From the NCBI GenBank assembly GCA_907165135.1, contig OU015568.1, forward strand, positions 8,068,501 to 8,132,500: 64,000 bases of DNA, read 5' to 3'. How positions within the stretch are numbered: the first letter of the stretch is position 1; each line of letters opens with the position of its first letter. The stretch comes from Oikopleura dioica (Eukaryota; Chordata; Appendicularia; Copelata; Oikopleuridae). Below, one piece after another: positions 1 through 11,494 of this stretch. Under the pieces are notes generated by a model. It was not told the DNA's origin, did no database searches, and saw only the letters and a program-made list of their open reading frames with translations. A program made the position numbers and the translations under genes.

Positions 1-628
1 TGGACATCTTCTGAAAACTCCATCCTTTTCGCTGGTATTGGCGTTCTTGCTGTAATCGGCTATGGACTCACTGTGGTATGTACTTTTCTTTGGACGGGAC
101 AACGTATTAAAATTTTTAAAGATCGTCCAACGATTCGTTGCTCCGCGATCTACCCTCCTTATCGGCGTTGCAGTTCAATTAGTTTGCCTTATTTGCTTTT
201 CTTTCGTACTTCCCTTTGCACACTTTCGGTAAGAAAAATCTCTGCTTCTTATTTAACAATTTTCAGTGATTCCTGGCTAATTCCTTCACTGGGTTTTCTG
301 ACAATCTTTTTCATAACGATGATCCCCTTCATGATCGTTTCGTCGGCGTCTATCCTCGCTGATTTCTCGGCTGAATCGAACAAATCCATGATTCAAGGGA
401 TCAGAATCAGCTTTGAGCGTCTTGCACAACTGCTTGGGCCGCTCTGGGCTGCTAACATGCTTCACAATACTGCAATTATATTTATTTTCCCCGCCATTTT
501 GCTACTTATGAACTTGGTAATGATCCTGATGAGCTGGAAATGGCTTGATGGAAGTAAATTCCAATTAGGTAAGACGTCAATCTTTGTATATAATGAAAAT
601 TGTTTCAGATGCAAAACTTAACGAATAA
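1..628 (+). CDS. Major facilitator superfamily transporter, 3' part (5' end outside window)
   Basis: This is the C-terminal half of a multi-span membrane transporter. Four exons are in phase: 1-75, 122-228, 267-568 and 609-628, separated by GT-AG introns of 46, 38 and 40 nt. The protein shows several hydrophobic spans (for example around VGVLAVIGY-like and LLIGVAVQLVCLICF segments) and ends in DAKLNE. It aligns along its whole length with the intact gene at 841-2680, with introns at matching positions, so the two are tandem duplicates. The general fold and the GRLVQGLGWG-type motif of the paralogue suggest an MFSD8/CLN7-like lysosomal or sugar-transporter-like MFS protein. The substrate is unknown. 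The start codon lies upstream of the window. Confidence 0.75.
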
Positions 629-840
629 ACAAACGATTCTTCATGGGCTTACTTACTATTTACGACAATCTTAAAACAGTGTTCGACCAGGTTAAAAAAA
701 TATTACATTTGTGCCTCGCTCCTGATCCTGAGAAGTCTCTAACATTGTGCTATCGAAACTTTGAATAATTCTGTGTTAATTCCAATATATTTTGCCTCAT
801 TTCTCTTCTGATATTTCGAAACTTTCAGAAGACGATTTCG

Positions 841-2680
841 ATGAATGAGGACTCTTCCATACGGCTATTCTTGATAGGCATGAACCTATGGTACTTGATG
901 TCCGGAGTAGAATACGGACTGATTTTACCGACTCAAAATGAATACTTGTTAACACTTGGGGCACCCCACGCCGCTGTGGGGTACGCCTTCATGCTTTTTG
1001 CTTTCGCTGGGCTGGCTTCTTCTCCATTTTGTGGGTAAGTTCAGTTTTAATCTAACATTTGCGGTTACGTATTCTTAGCTGGGCTACTGACAAATTGAAG
1101 GCGATAAAACTACCGCTGCTGGTCATGGTATCCTGCAGCATCGCTGGATCGTGTATCTATACCTTCTCCCGATCGATCGCTGGTATTTTTCTCGGTCGGC
1201 TTGTTCAAGGTCTTGGCTGGGGCATTGATGGAGCCATTATTGGCAGGGTGGCCCTAATTACTGAAAAATGTATGTATGCGCGTACACTTGGACTGTAGCA
1301 TAGTGACAGTGAGTTCATCATCTATTCAGCTGGCAATGGGTCGATGATGATTGGGCTTTGCTTGCTAATGAGGCAGGCTGGAATTATTGTCGGAACATTG
1401 ATTGGATCTGCTTTTGTAAATTCGTGGAAATTCGTGTTTTTGGGGATGTTTGAGATCGACAATCTGAATTCCGCTGGTCTTGCCGTTGCTCTTTTGTGGT
1501 CTTTTTGCCTTGGTAAACAGAATTAGCCTCGCTTTTAATTGAACATCTGACTTCCCATAGATTTCTTTCCACATGAGTTGACAAATGTTCATGCTCTTGT
1601 TTTAGTGTTCAGCTTCATCGCAACTGTGGCCGAACCGCAGGTGCGCTCAGACAGCGACCAAGTGACTTCCCAGGAGTCATTAAACTTAACGAATGGAAAG
1701 CTCGACTCAGAAGAGCAGCCGCTGCAGAAGAAAGAGCCCCGTGTGGACTCTGTGGAGGTCAATCAATCATGCAAGTTTATCCAGGTAGATTTGGCAAATG
1801 TTTTTAATTTTCCTGGTTCTGTAAAGGTGAAAAAACTGCCGCTAATGACGGAACAAATTGCTGTTTGTACGACGTGTTCATTCTCTGCTTACATTCTTCA
1901 ATCAACCTTGGAGTCGATTGTCACTCTTCTTACCAAGTCGCTGTTTGGCTGGGAAAACGAGGAGAACCTGAAACTCTTTACCATGATTGGAATCACTGCC
2001 GTTATTGGTTATGTTATTGTTATGGTAAAATTTATCGCTCTCTTCGTTGATTTCAGCAATACTTTAGGTTGCTGGAAGGTTTGTAACTTTGCGAGTGACG
2101 TTGTTGGTTGGTGTTGCTCTTGAAGGTTGTCTTTTGCTCGTAATGGGAACGATATTGCCAATGGCGCATTTCAGGTACCGTTTTTTCTAATCTAAAAATG
2201 AATTCACATTTGTTAAGGGAAACATGGATTACGTACTCGTTTATTGGAATCACAGCCTCGTTTATCATTCTTCTTCCTTTTGTGTTTGTTTCTTCTGCCA
2301 CGCTCATGTCTGAATTTACCGATCAGAGCCAAAAATCGACCATTCAAGGTAAGAAATTGCCGTCAATTCAGTGTTGAATATTTTCAGGACTACGAGTTAC
2401 CGCCGAAAGATTGGCCCAAATTTGCGGCCCAGTTTGGGGAACTGGCACTTTTCCTCAGTATATGTTGTGTAAGTATTATATGTTCAGTACAAGCATGAAA
2501 AATAATTATTGAATAGTGTTCACCTATCCAGCTGTTTTCCTGTTTATTTCCAGCTTTTTGATATTCCTGAGTTGGGAGTGGTTAGAGCCGACGAAGTTCA
2601 AAAATGGTAAATGACTTTGAATATTTTCGACTTTCATACGAATTTAAGTTCCCGATAAAATGCTGGAAGAAGAAAAATAA
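841..2680 (+). CDS. Major facilitator superfamily transporter (tandem paralogue, MFSD8-like)
   Basis: The ATG at 841 lies 12 nt after a TTTCAG acceptor, consistent with spliced-leader trans-splicing. Nine exons join in phase. Intron positions match the upstream paralogue, including the last one (2607-2648), after which the protein ends in EEEK. The N-terminal half has hydrophobic spans and the motif FLGRLVQGLGWGIDGA, typical of MFS helices 4-5. A charged cytoplasmic loop (SEEQPLQKKEPRVDS) separates the two six-helix halves, as usual in the superfamily. The second half repeats RFVTLRVTLLVGVA, equivalent to RFVAPRSTLLIGVA in the first copy. MFSD8 (CLN7) is the closest family I recognise, but the assignment is only at family level. 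The 212-nt gap to the upstream stop is long for an operon. Confidence 0.7.
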
Positions 2681-5600
2681 CCCAGTTCTTTACCCTTTCA
2701 GTTTTTTACTCCTAGCGGATTAGGCTTTTTTCATTTTCATGCAATTTCTTCAAAGCAACTCTCTAGCGTCTGTGGCTCACCTAGTTCCGATTCCCAATTT
2801 ATGTTTAGTTTGATATTTTTTAACTTGTCTGTGCTCGTCATGTTCGAAAACCCCCAACTTCCACCCTGTGTTTGCCAGTAGTTACCTATCTGTAACTTTT
2901 GACGGAATCGCATTTCCATACCTCATTTTTAACCTATTAAAATCCATACTTACGACTTACTTTGCAAATACGAAAACACGGTTAATTTACAACAAAAGGA
3001 GGCTTACCTCTCCTGTTCGAATAGCCATAGCAAAATCCCTCAAAACCGTGCCATTACCAGACCTTTTTTAATAACTCATGTCATGCGAAATTTTATATGA
3101 AAAAGTAGCGAATTGTGAACTTCTTTCTGACCTGACAGGTTCAACATTTCAGTTCATCACGAAATTTAACTCTCAAGGGCCGATATGCATACGCTCATTT
3201 ATATTAACGCTAACCTCCTTCGTGCGCGTTGACCAATTTTTTGGCATAGTAAATTTGAATATTGAAAATGATGCGGATCAACGATCAATTTCAACTATAA
3301 ACTAAATCTGCTTATATCTTCTTAAAACGGTGATTTATAATTTCACATATTTTATACTCATCATTACTAAAAAATGTCTGAACGTACACCCGAATGAAAT
3401 CATGGAAGAACTCTGTAGCAAGAAAAAAAAACACGCGAATTAGTGATTCTTCATCTCAAGTGCCTCCTAACAACTTGATCAAAAAGCTTCTTCCGAAATA
3501 AGTGCTATTATTTCCTTCTGTTTATTCTTTTATGTTATAAAGAAAAATACACACACATCCACGATATACATCAAGCTACAGTCTCTTCACTTTGCAGTTT
3601 GACATTCTGAGCCAAATTAGCGCATCGGATCTTGGATAATAGACAGGAAACTAGATTTTGATCGATTGTTTCAATTTCTCGGCCTATTTTGGCAGCGAAC
3701 TGTAACAATAAAAAAGTTTCCTAAGGATGGAAATTACCGGTATTTTTTCTACTTTCCGGGCAAAAGGTCAGTGTCCAGTTTAAATGAACAGAATTGATTC
3801 TAATTACATAATTGTCTTTTCACTGTCTAATACTTTTAAAGGTCGAGGAAGTATTAAAAATGTGCGTTGCCAATGAAATGCATTTTCTGTTTGAATTTGC
3901 TTAATTTTTCTTCAATTATCATTAATAAATCAATTCGCGGATGAAACGAGTGACTATCTGTTATTACCCCGTGTCAAGTTAAATTTATAATTACAGGTGG
4001 CGGCTAACGCGTGCAATATTTACAGAACAGTGATAACCTGTCACTGATTGAAATTTCCCTATCGGCTCGGATTATTTGATCTCTGGCGTCAGATAGTATC
4101 CGATAGCCGCCTTCCAGCTTTGAGGGAATTACTCGACGGTGATTGTTTTTCCAATGTCATGCTCAAGCGTCCCATTTCGAATTACAGAATAAATCGAGAA
4201 CGAGCCATTATTGCTGTTTATTGTGGCGAAATTGACATCTTTCCTTACTGAAATTAACAGAGAAGGAATTTATAGGATTCCAAAAAAGGAGATTTATCGT
4301 CTCACCCAAGAATCTACAGCCTGGAAATCCCTTCTGGTTACGATTTGATACGTCTAGGACCCGGGAAAGGAACCGGGAAAGGATAATCCTCTATCACTCA
4401 TGTTGTTATGAGAGGCTTTATTATTGTAAAAATTCGAATGAAAAGCTTTTCACTATTCTATAATGAAAGAAAATTTTCCGTACTGCGAATTTCCTATCTT
4501 ATTGAAATTCGCTAGATGTGAAAAGAACCTTCATGGTCTCGTGATCTCCCCGAATCGTCCTAAAATTGATTAAAATGCGAAAGAGGAAAAAAATCCTGCC
4601 AAAAATGAAGCACTGAGGGATTCGCTTTAACCCCCATTGAAATTGAAAAAAATACCATTATTATTTATCATCGAGCAACGTAAAACTCACGTTTTAACAC
4701 TTTTTTACCACAAAGAGGAAAAACCGAGGAATATAAAAAAATTGAGAAGAGCGCCGCACGCGCGTGTCTCCATCTCTCGACCTCCAAAAAGAGCTAACTC
4801 CTCGAAACGCCTCTTTCACACGTTCAAGCATTCCCAAACTTTTTTCCAAATCGAGATCAAAGAAGAAATAGAGAAGATACAGAGCTATTCAAAAAAGGTT
4901 AGGTTATGTAACCTTTTCACTCACCCGATTTTCGCGACGCATCTCAGCTCGTAGAAAAGGTCAATTTCCGAAAAGTTTTTTCAGACCCAAAGTGTAATAA
5001 AAACACAAGAGCTATTCTGAAGAGCGTTTTTGCCAGAGAACTTTTATGGGAAAATGTCTGTACTTCTACGGGCGATTAAATATTTACAGGGGGAGCTTAT
5101 AGTTTAATTACGTTTGTATTTCGCTTTTGATTGTCAAGAGAATCATGTAAGAAGTTTTCAACTCGCTCTTTCACTTTCTTTTCTGTGAACCTGGGTTGAT
5201 TTAAAATCTGTCAGAAAAAAGCTGGTTCGTACTAGCATTTTTTTCAAGCTCCTGTCAAGCATAATCATGTTTAAATGCCCTAAAAAAGGAAAGGGTTCAT
5301 ATGGTCCCATTGTTCATAATCAGACTTGTTGACAGATTTTCATCAAGGGCTTAGTCTGTACGGACGCAAAAGCCTGTCTTTTACATGTAGATATATTTGA
5401 TCTTTCGTCCTAGTTGTTTCGCAATGATTAAATTCAACTGGGGAAGAGCAACTTTTTTTGATTAAACTCTGAGTCCACTCAACTCTTTTTTCGTGGTTGA
5501 TGTGATAACTCAATTTAATATATCAAATATAAAAGGAAATCAGAGCGCTTCTTGTCCATAACAGGCGCTCTTAAATTATCCTCATCCCCTCATCAAAGGT

Positions 5601-8600
5601 GAGAGAGGAACATAGGGTCTAATCGAAGAACTAATCATTCAACATCTGCCAATTTTGAAAATAAAATAAACTGAAACCTTTAAATGTAAATTTTAACCCG
5701 GGGTTAAAATTTGAAAGCGGCTGTTTTCGCTGTTTCGGCCAAACAATTTGCCCCACTCATCTTCAATCAGCCGGAGACGGATTTCCCGATCGAATTTCCT
5801 CCTGCAGCGTGTTCCACTAACACAAACACTTTTTGAACATTTCACAAACTTTCCAGCCGATTGAGTTGAGCCCCTTGTACTTTTCTGAGTCACATGATCG
5901 GCTCATTTCTAATCCCATGTTTTCTTAACCTATACGCGCGTATGGAACTATTTCTGACCATCTACCAAAGAATTGAGCAATACCCGCGCTGGGGTTAATT
6001 TTAGGAAGCAACTTCCCAATGGATACGGAGAAAAAGCTCCTTGAGTTTTTCTTAATCTTTTGATGCTTTGTTTGCTCCCGGCTGCGATAAATTTTCTCGG
6101 GCAAGTTGAACAAATGTTGAATTGAATACGTCTCGTACTCTCGAACCCGTCAAAGACCTGTTTTGTTTTTGCGATTTATGTTTTTTTGATCGGACGCCAT
6201 TTCAAAAATGATAATAGAGAGCGAAAGATTGAAGCTACTACTTCCGCGGTCAATATTATTTCACGACTTCCGCAGCCTCTTGAGCTGGTTCCGACATAAT
6301 TGGCCAGATGTTTGGCCAAGGTTACGACCTCTAGATATTTTCTTGCCACTGCCCAATGCGAAAAGGATTGTGGTTGAAAAATGCAATAAGGGGAAGAGAT
6401 AGATGAAATTAAAAAACTTCACTTGAGGCAAAATTTCATAAAAAAATTTTTCGTGCTCAGAAGAAAGAGCAGAAAATTCTGAGTCGAATAGGCTAGATTT
6501 GACCCGAAAATTTTGACTTTATGACGTCAAAAATTGCGTAATAAAGTCCAGATTAGGGCATTTTTGGCAAACTTTTGGGGAACTTTTAAGGGGGTTTCTG
6601 TTGGATTTATTCGACGTTCTATGGCTCAAAAGAATCGCCGTCGAAAACTGAGGGGGGGTTTTTGAGGGTTTTGAAAAAACTCAAGAAAAAAATTTTGACC
6701 AAAATTCGACCGGTCGGTTTCAACGTGTTTCGCTTGGAATTTCTCAAAATCCAAGAAAACCCCCCCTCAATTTTCGACGGCGATTCTTTTCAGCCCAAGA
6801 ACGCCAAAAAACTCCATCGGAAACCCCTTCAAAAGCTCCCCAAAAGTTTTTTGGGGGAAATGAGTCATAATGACGTCATTTGATGGAATTATAGAGCCGG
6901 AAGTAGACCATTCGACTAAGAATTTCCTCCTTTTTCATATTAGCCAATAAAATTTTTTTGAAAAAATTTGCCTCAAGTCGACTTTTTTAATTTCATCATA
7001 GATAATATTATTCCACCGCACGAATTTGCACAAATATTTGAATACTAGAGATAGCACTCTTTTTCCGGACGAAAATTATTTTCGCAGAAATCGACGAATT
7101 TTTCGACTTTCGAGCAATTCTTTCAACAGGAAATATTTACCGATTCTTTGCCAATTTATGTCAAGGAATCTGTAATTTCGGTATTCCCCGCGATTAGGAG
7201 TTTTATAATTAGGGCGTTGTAAATCTTCACACTTGACCGAAAACGATCTCCGAGAGCGACATGTGTACACGAAAAGTACTTTCCGGAAAAATTTTTGGCA
7301 AAGCCTTAGAGACTTTTTTTTGACGCAGATGGCATTACGAATTTATTAATATTTAAGCCAGGCAATAAAGACACTTGATCAGAGAGCATTAGGGCTTTCT
7401 TTTGACATCCTTAATTGACAAAATAAAAAGAATTGATGTTTCAGACTTTTTTTCGGCAAAGATAAGAGGCTAAACACGACTTTGTTCTGTTCTTTTTGAA
7501 TTTTGCCATTTTCCGATCTGATTTGGAAGTTTTTACTTCAAAGCGAAAAGGTTTGATAACCGCATTTTTTCGCTTACTTTAATTAATTTTTCATAATTCT
7601 GGAGTACGGCCAAAGTTAGCAATTTGTCCTTCCGATTTGGTGTCAACCAATAACGATTAATTTCATCCCTTATCAGCTCATCTTGCCCAGCTGGCGCGTG
7701 AGAAAATAGGAAAGAATGAAATATGAATCTTTAATATGCCGTGACCATGATGGATGTGTTTTTTGGAGCGCGAAATTTACCACCAGGACACGAGAGTGGC
7801 AGAGTCAAAAACTAATACTTGTTTCGTTCATCCCCTGCGCTGATCCAGCCGCAGGACACAAATTTTTTTCTGCACAGATTGATCCCCGCCTTTTTTGATG
7901 TTTTTCTTCTAAGAGAATGAACCCCTCGCCTTACATGAATCTTTTAGACTGGAGAAGACTCTGAGTTTACTTTACTCGAACTGAAGACGATCGAAATTGG
8001 ACAAAGGAAAAGGGTCATTGATGGTTCATTTCGAACTCTCTAATTTTAACCGCTTTTGAATTTTGAATTTTTCTTCTGAAAGTGAACTACTAATTTGAAA
8101 CAATCGAAATGGATATCTTCTATATTCGCTTGGCTCATCAAATTTAGTTACTGAGTAGTCATAACGTAATTCTAGCTTTAAAAGCTCTGACAAGCCAATT
8201 TCCCGGTGATTAATCAGGAGAATCCTTTCAAATAAAACTCCTCATTCTAGCATTTTGGCCGTCCAGTTGTTTTTCTAATCATCAACAATCAAAGCTCATA
8301 ATTCGCCCGTTTTTATTGCACGAATCGTAAAGTAGACGAGAGAATCTGCAAATTGCAATTAAAAAAGAGAGGAGGCGCTTGTTAGACAGGAGCCTCGCAT
8401 TACAAGTATCGTAGCGATGAATTTTTAATTTGCGCTCATTTTCGGTCCCATCATCAGCCCCTTTGGACAGGCCGATTTTCATCCCTCTTTTCCTACAACC
8501 ACCGCCGCTCGTGAAATATTCAAATCTGTCAACGTTGGAGACAGTTACTCTCAAGAGAATACCGGATACACAAATTTACAATAGTGCAAGAAACACTGCT

Positions 8601-8605
8601 GCAAA
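2681..8605. other. Gene-poor intergenic region (about 5.9 kb)
   Basis: No reading frame here splices into a recognisable protein. The longest open frames (about 105 codons at 4637-4954, 90 at 8282-8554) are of biased, basic composition and lack neighbours in phase. The stretch is AT-rich and contains one foldback element (6402-6997). In such a compact genome a gap of this size probably holds regulatory DNA or a fast-evolving non-coding RNA, but I see no direct sign of either. Confidence 0.6.
6402..6997. repeat. Foldback (MITE-like) element, about 596 bp
   Basis: The left end (GATGAAATTAAAAAACTTC) and the reverse complement of the right end (GATGAAATTAAAAAAGTCG) match. Similarity continues through CTTGAGGCAAA into arms nearly 290 bp long. 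Inner landmarks such as AAAAGAATCGCCGTCGAAAA occur in both arms, and the centre is near 6700. The flanks read ATA on both sides, a possible 3-bp target duplication. There is no transposase frame, so it would be a non-autonomous element. The 73-codon frame at 6662-6883 lies inside it and is not a gene. Confidence 0.8.
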
Positions 8606-11184
8606 ATGAGTTTCAAAAGGTAAGACAAGAGAATATCAACAGAGAAACCACTTACGGACCTGTGTAGAATCCTGAGTCAGGGTCCGCAAATGTGGCTTCT
8701 ATCAAGGCTCTTTCCGGACCCTGACAGAGGTTTCTACAGAGATTCCCGAGCGCACTCACTGCCAATTTGAATCCGTGTCAATATTAACTTGGACAATCAA
8801 TCATTAAAAATCCAACTCAGAATGCGGAAATCCCCTTTTGTTGTCTATTTATAAAGCAACTAACCAAGTTTTAGAATATTGATTTTCCTGCTGCTGCACA
8901 TATGTCAAGTTCTGGCTCAGTTGGAAATTCCTGAAACGATTCTATACGTCAAAGAAGGAGCAAACCAACGCATCCGGTGCAATATTCCGGGAAGTAAGAA
9001 GCTTCTCAGGGTGTCGACGGAAGATCAGATTCTTTTTGTGAAGATAAAGGGAAGCAAAACGACTCAAGTCGGAACCGGCTCTGATTCTTGGAGTCTTGTC
9101 GATGATACAACGTAAGTTTTGACCGTTATTTGTTTATTGAGTTACAGTAATAAGCCGCGTCCGTTTGCAGAGGTCCAAATGTACAGTAGAATATACAGTA
9201 GCAAATGTTATTAGATATAATTATGCACTTCTCTGGCCTCTTTGGCGATTCGACGTCCTTTTGATCGGATGTATCGGAATTTTAGCTTTTGGTTTGTTTT
9301 CTGCAACTCTTTCATCATCTTTTCCTGGCATTTCTCGCACTGGTCGATGGGAACACCTTCCTCGGAAAAGCGATTTTTGCCCTTGTCGCAAAGGGTCTTT
9401 TTGTTGTCTCTCAGTTTGAGCTTCTTGTTCGCCTTTTTGCGGCGCTGGAAATTTTCAGCTTCGTGCTCTGGCATCTTTTTGATGCTTTTTCGCGTTTTGG
9501 TGCAGAATGGAAGGAGACCGGAGCTTATATACCATCGGATGAGTTGTAAGGAGCAAGCTTGATGGCTCCGAAAGTCAGAGGGGACAAATAATGACTGTTT
9601 ACTCATCTCGTGACTCAAGGGCATTTTACGCTTATTCATCAAAAATTACTCAAGCACCTGCAGAAAATAGACTATAAGTTGAGTAATTTGGTTGTACTCT
9701 TGTACATTTTAACTATTCTTACAGTATTACCGGCTAGATCGATCTACTTGTCAGATTTTCTTCAAATTAATATGCCCGCCGTGCACAATGATGATAAATT
9801 ATTCACACGCAAAGTGACATATATTCTTTTAGTGACGATTTCTCGATCAATTTGGAGCTAATTTCAATGTCTCCTGAGAAAGCGCTCATCGTTTCCTGCG
9901 ATAATGATTCCGGCGATACGATCAAATACGATATTAGACTTCAAAAGGAGCCGAGCTTGGGCTTTACCGACGACTCGACCTATCCATTGCTGGAGTTTTC
10001 GCTGTTGAAGTTGAGTTGCAGCGCGAATGATGGAGTTCCGAAGCCAAAGATCAGCTGGGAGTTCTCTAGTGGGAGAACTTTCAACACTTCTCTTTCACAG
10101 GCTTCCCCAGAGTCCATCAAATCCACCATGACGGCAGGAATGACGAGGGAAGACAACGGCGTTGGAGTAAAATGCATCGTCAGGCAAAATAACGAAGTCG
10201 TGAAAACGAAAGACTTTGGAATGCTCGACGTGCAGTTCAAACCGACGAAAGAAGACATCCAGTTTTCAACGAAACCGAGCCTCGCGCATGGAGAAAAGCT
10301 TACTGCCCAGTGTACTGTCAACGCTAACCCACCGGCGGCTGTTTCTTACGAAATCGCTTACAAGGTATGTTTTCTTGGTTTATTTTGATATCGATATAAT
10401 AATTTAGGCAAGTGATCACTGGCAAGCGCTCGATCTGAACGAGCCATTCTCGTACGAAATGCACGATTTGGCGAAAGTCCGCTGCGTCGCCACAGTCGGC
10501 GATTATCGAGTTGAAAGTAACTTCGACATGATCTCGATGTTGAAAAAGCCAACGACTACGACAACAACAACTACGACAACCACAAGACCGTCAACAGCGC
10601 GGCCTTCGTCTTCGACCGTAGGTGAGCGAATACGAAGCGCAGAAGTATCAACAGACGCTGGAGTGACTTCAGCGACGCCGGAAGAGGTGGAGACAGACAG
10701 TGCTAATCTGGAAGTTGCGAAAGCTGGGCCAAGAGGAATTATTTTATCGATAATTGGTAAGCATTTATTTTTTGCGGTAGCGAATCATAAACTTACGAGG
10801 TTGCTAATCAAGAAGATATCATTTTATGTAATTATGAATTCAAATGGTCAAACCAGTAGGTCACGGCGGGCGATGATCCAGCGTGGCGCGCCGTTCCGAT
10901 TTGATGTTTTATCCTTAAGAAAAAAGTTTCATTTTGTAATTATTGAATACTGAAATTTCTTTCTTTTATTCCTACTACAGATGTTTCTTTGCCAGATGCT
11001 TACTTTTTGATATTCAGGTGTCAGCTGTTTTCTTGGGTTCGTAATCTTCCTGTTCTTCATCCGCCGCTGTCTGCAAGACAGGCAAGGTGATTCATATAAA
11101 ACAGAAGAAGCGAATCCCGACGAAGCGGTGAGCTTACACGATCCAGAACTGGAGGCACACAAGAAGAAAGAATACTTCATGTAA
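8606..11184 (+). CDS. Immunoglobulin-superfamily cell adhesion protein, CADM/nectin-like
   Basis: Five exons join in phase: 8606-8619, 8875-9111, 9833-10364, 10408-10756 and 11018-11184, giving about 432 residues. Exon 1 supplies ATG plus four codons and completes a signal peptide (MSFKRILIFLLLHI...VLAQ). The ectodomain has a V-like and further Ig-like segments with paired Cys (LSCSANDGVPKPKISW, AQCTVNANPP). A Thr-rich stalk (about 10550-10620), one membrane span (IILSIIGVSCFLGFVIFLFF) and a short tail follow. The tail ends KKKEYFM, close to the EYFI PDZ-binding end of CADM proteins. It is probably a homophilic or heterophilic adhesion molecule at cell contacts. Intron 2 (9112-9832) hosts an opposite-strand gene. 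The frame stays open for 38 codons beyond the TAA. Confidence 0.8.
8664..8737. repeat. Imperfect inverted repeat in first intron of the CADM-like gene
   Basis: GTAGAATCCTGAGTCAGGGT... at 8664-8686 is imperfectly complementary to CGGACCCTGACAGAGGTTTC... at 8715-8737, so the intron could fold into a hairpin with a loop of about 28 nt. The core CCTGA.TCAGGGTC recurs near 44545-44565 as GACCCTGAGGGTCAGGGTC, suggesting a dispersed motif. No function is evident. Confidence 0.5.
9211..9474 (-). CDS. Nested small basic protein of unknown function
   Basis: An intronless 87-residue frame on the opposite strand lies wholly inside intron 2 of the CADM-like gene. It starts MPEHEAENFQRRKKANKK and ends REVHNYI. 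It is very rich in Lys, Arg, Gln and Glu with heptad-like spacing, has one CEKC pair, and carries no signal peptide or membrane span, so a nuclear or nucleolar protein is plausible. A TATA box (TATATAAG, 9524-9531) lies about 50 nt upstream of the ATG, and an AATAAA on the same strand lies about 75 nt past the stop (near 9137). The frame extends upstream to 9642, but the extra part lies in front of the TATA box, so I start at 9474. I do not recognise the family. Confidence 0.6.
   Translation of the reverse strand: MPEHEAENFQRRKKANKKLKLRDNKKTLCDKGKNRFSEEGVPIDQCEKCQEKMMKELQKTNQKLKFRYIRSKGRRIAKEAREVHNYI
9524..9531 (-). promoter_or_regulatory. TATA box of the nested gene
   Basis: TATATAAG on the minus strand lies 50 nt upstream of the nested ATG. 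A start site 25-30 nt downstream would leave a short 5' leader. Confidence 0.5.
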
Positions 11185-11494
11185 ATTTTCACAGCCAAAG
11201 ACGAACCAAATGCATTATTTAACATAAAAACTGTTCAAAACTCTCAACAAGAGAAGACGCTTCAAGCCGGCCCAGAAAACGAAGACCCGGACAAACCGTA
11301 CTAATATGAAAAACAAAATCGAAACCTGCCTCATGTACAGTAGAAAAATAATAATTCATCAATTGTACAGATAAACACAGCCTTCTTCGCCTTTTTTCTT
11401 ATTTTTAATTTATTCTGTCCAACAATAGTTCCAAGAATAAAATAAAATACGTTATCTATCTCTTTATAGAACTATTGAGAGATCAGTTGCGAAA

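Noticed and set aside
4637-4954. 105-codon frame in the gene-poor region
   Set aside because: Lys/Phe/His-biased composition typical of AT-rich non-coding DNA, with no acceptor or poly(A) signal in register.
6662-6883. 73-codon frame at 6662-6883
   Set aside because: It lies in the right arm of a foldback element.
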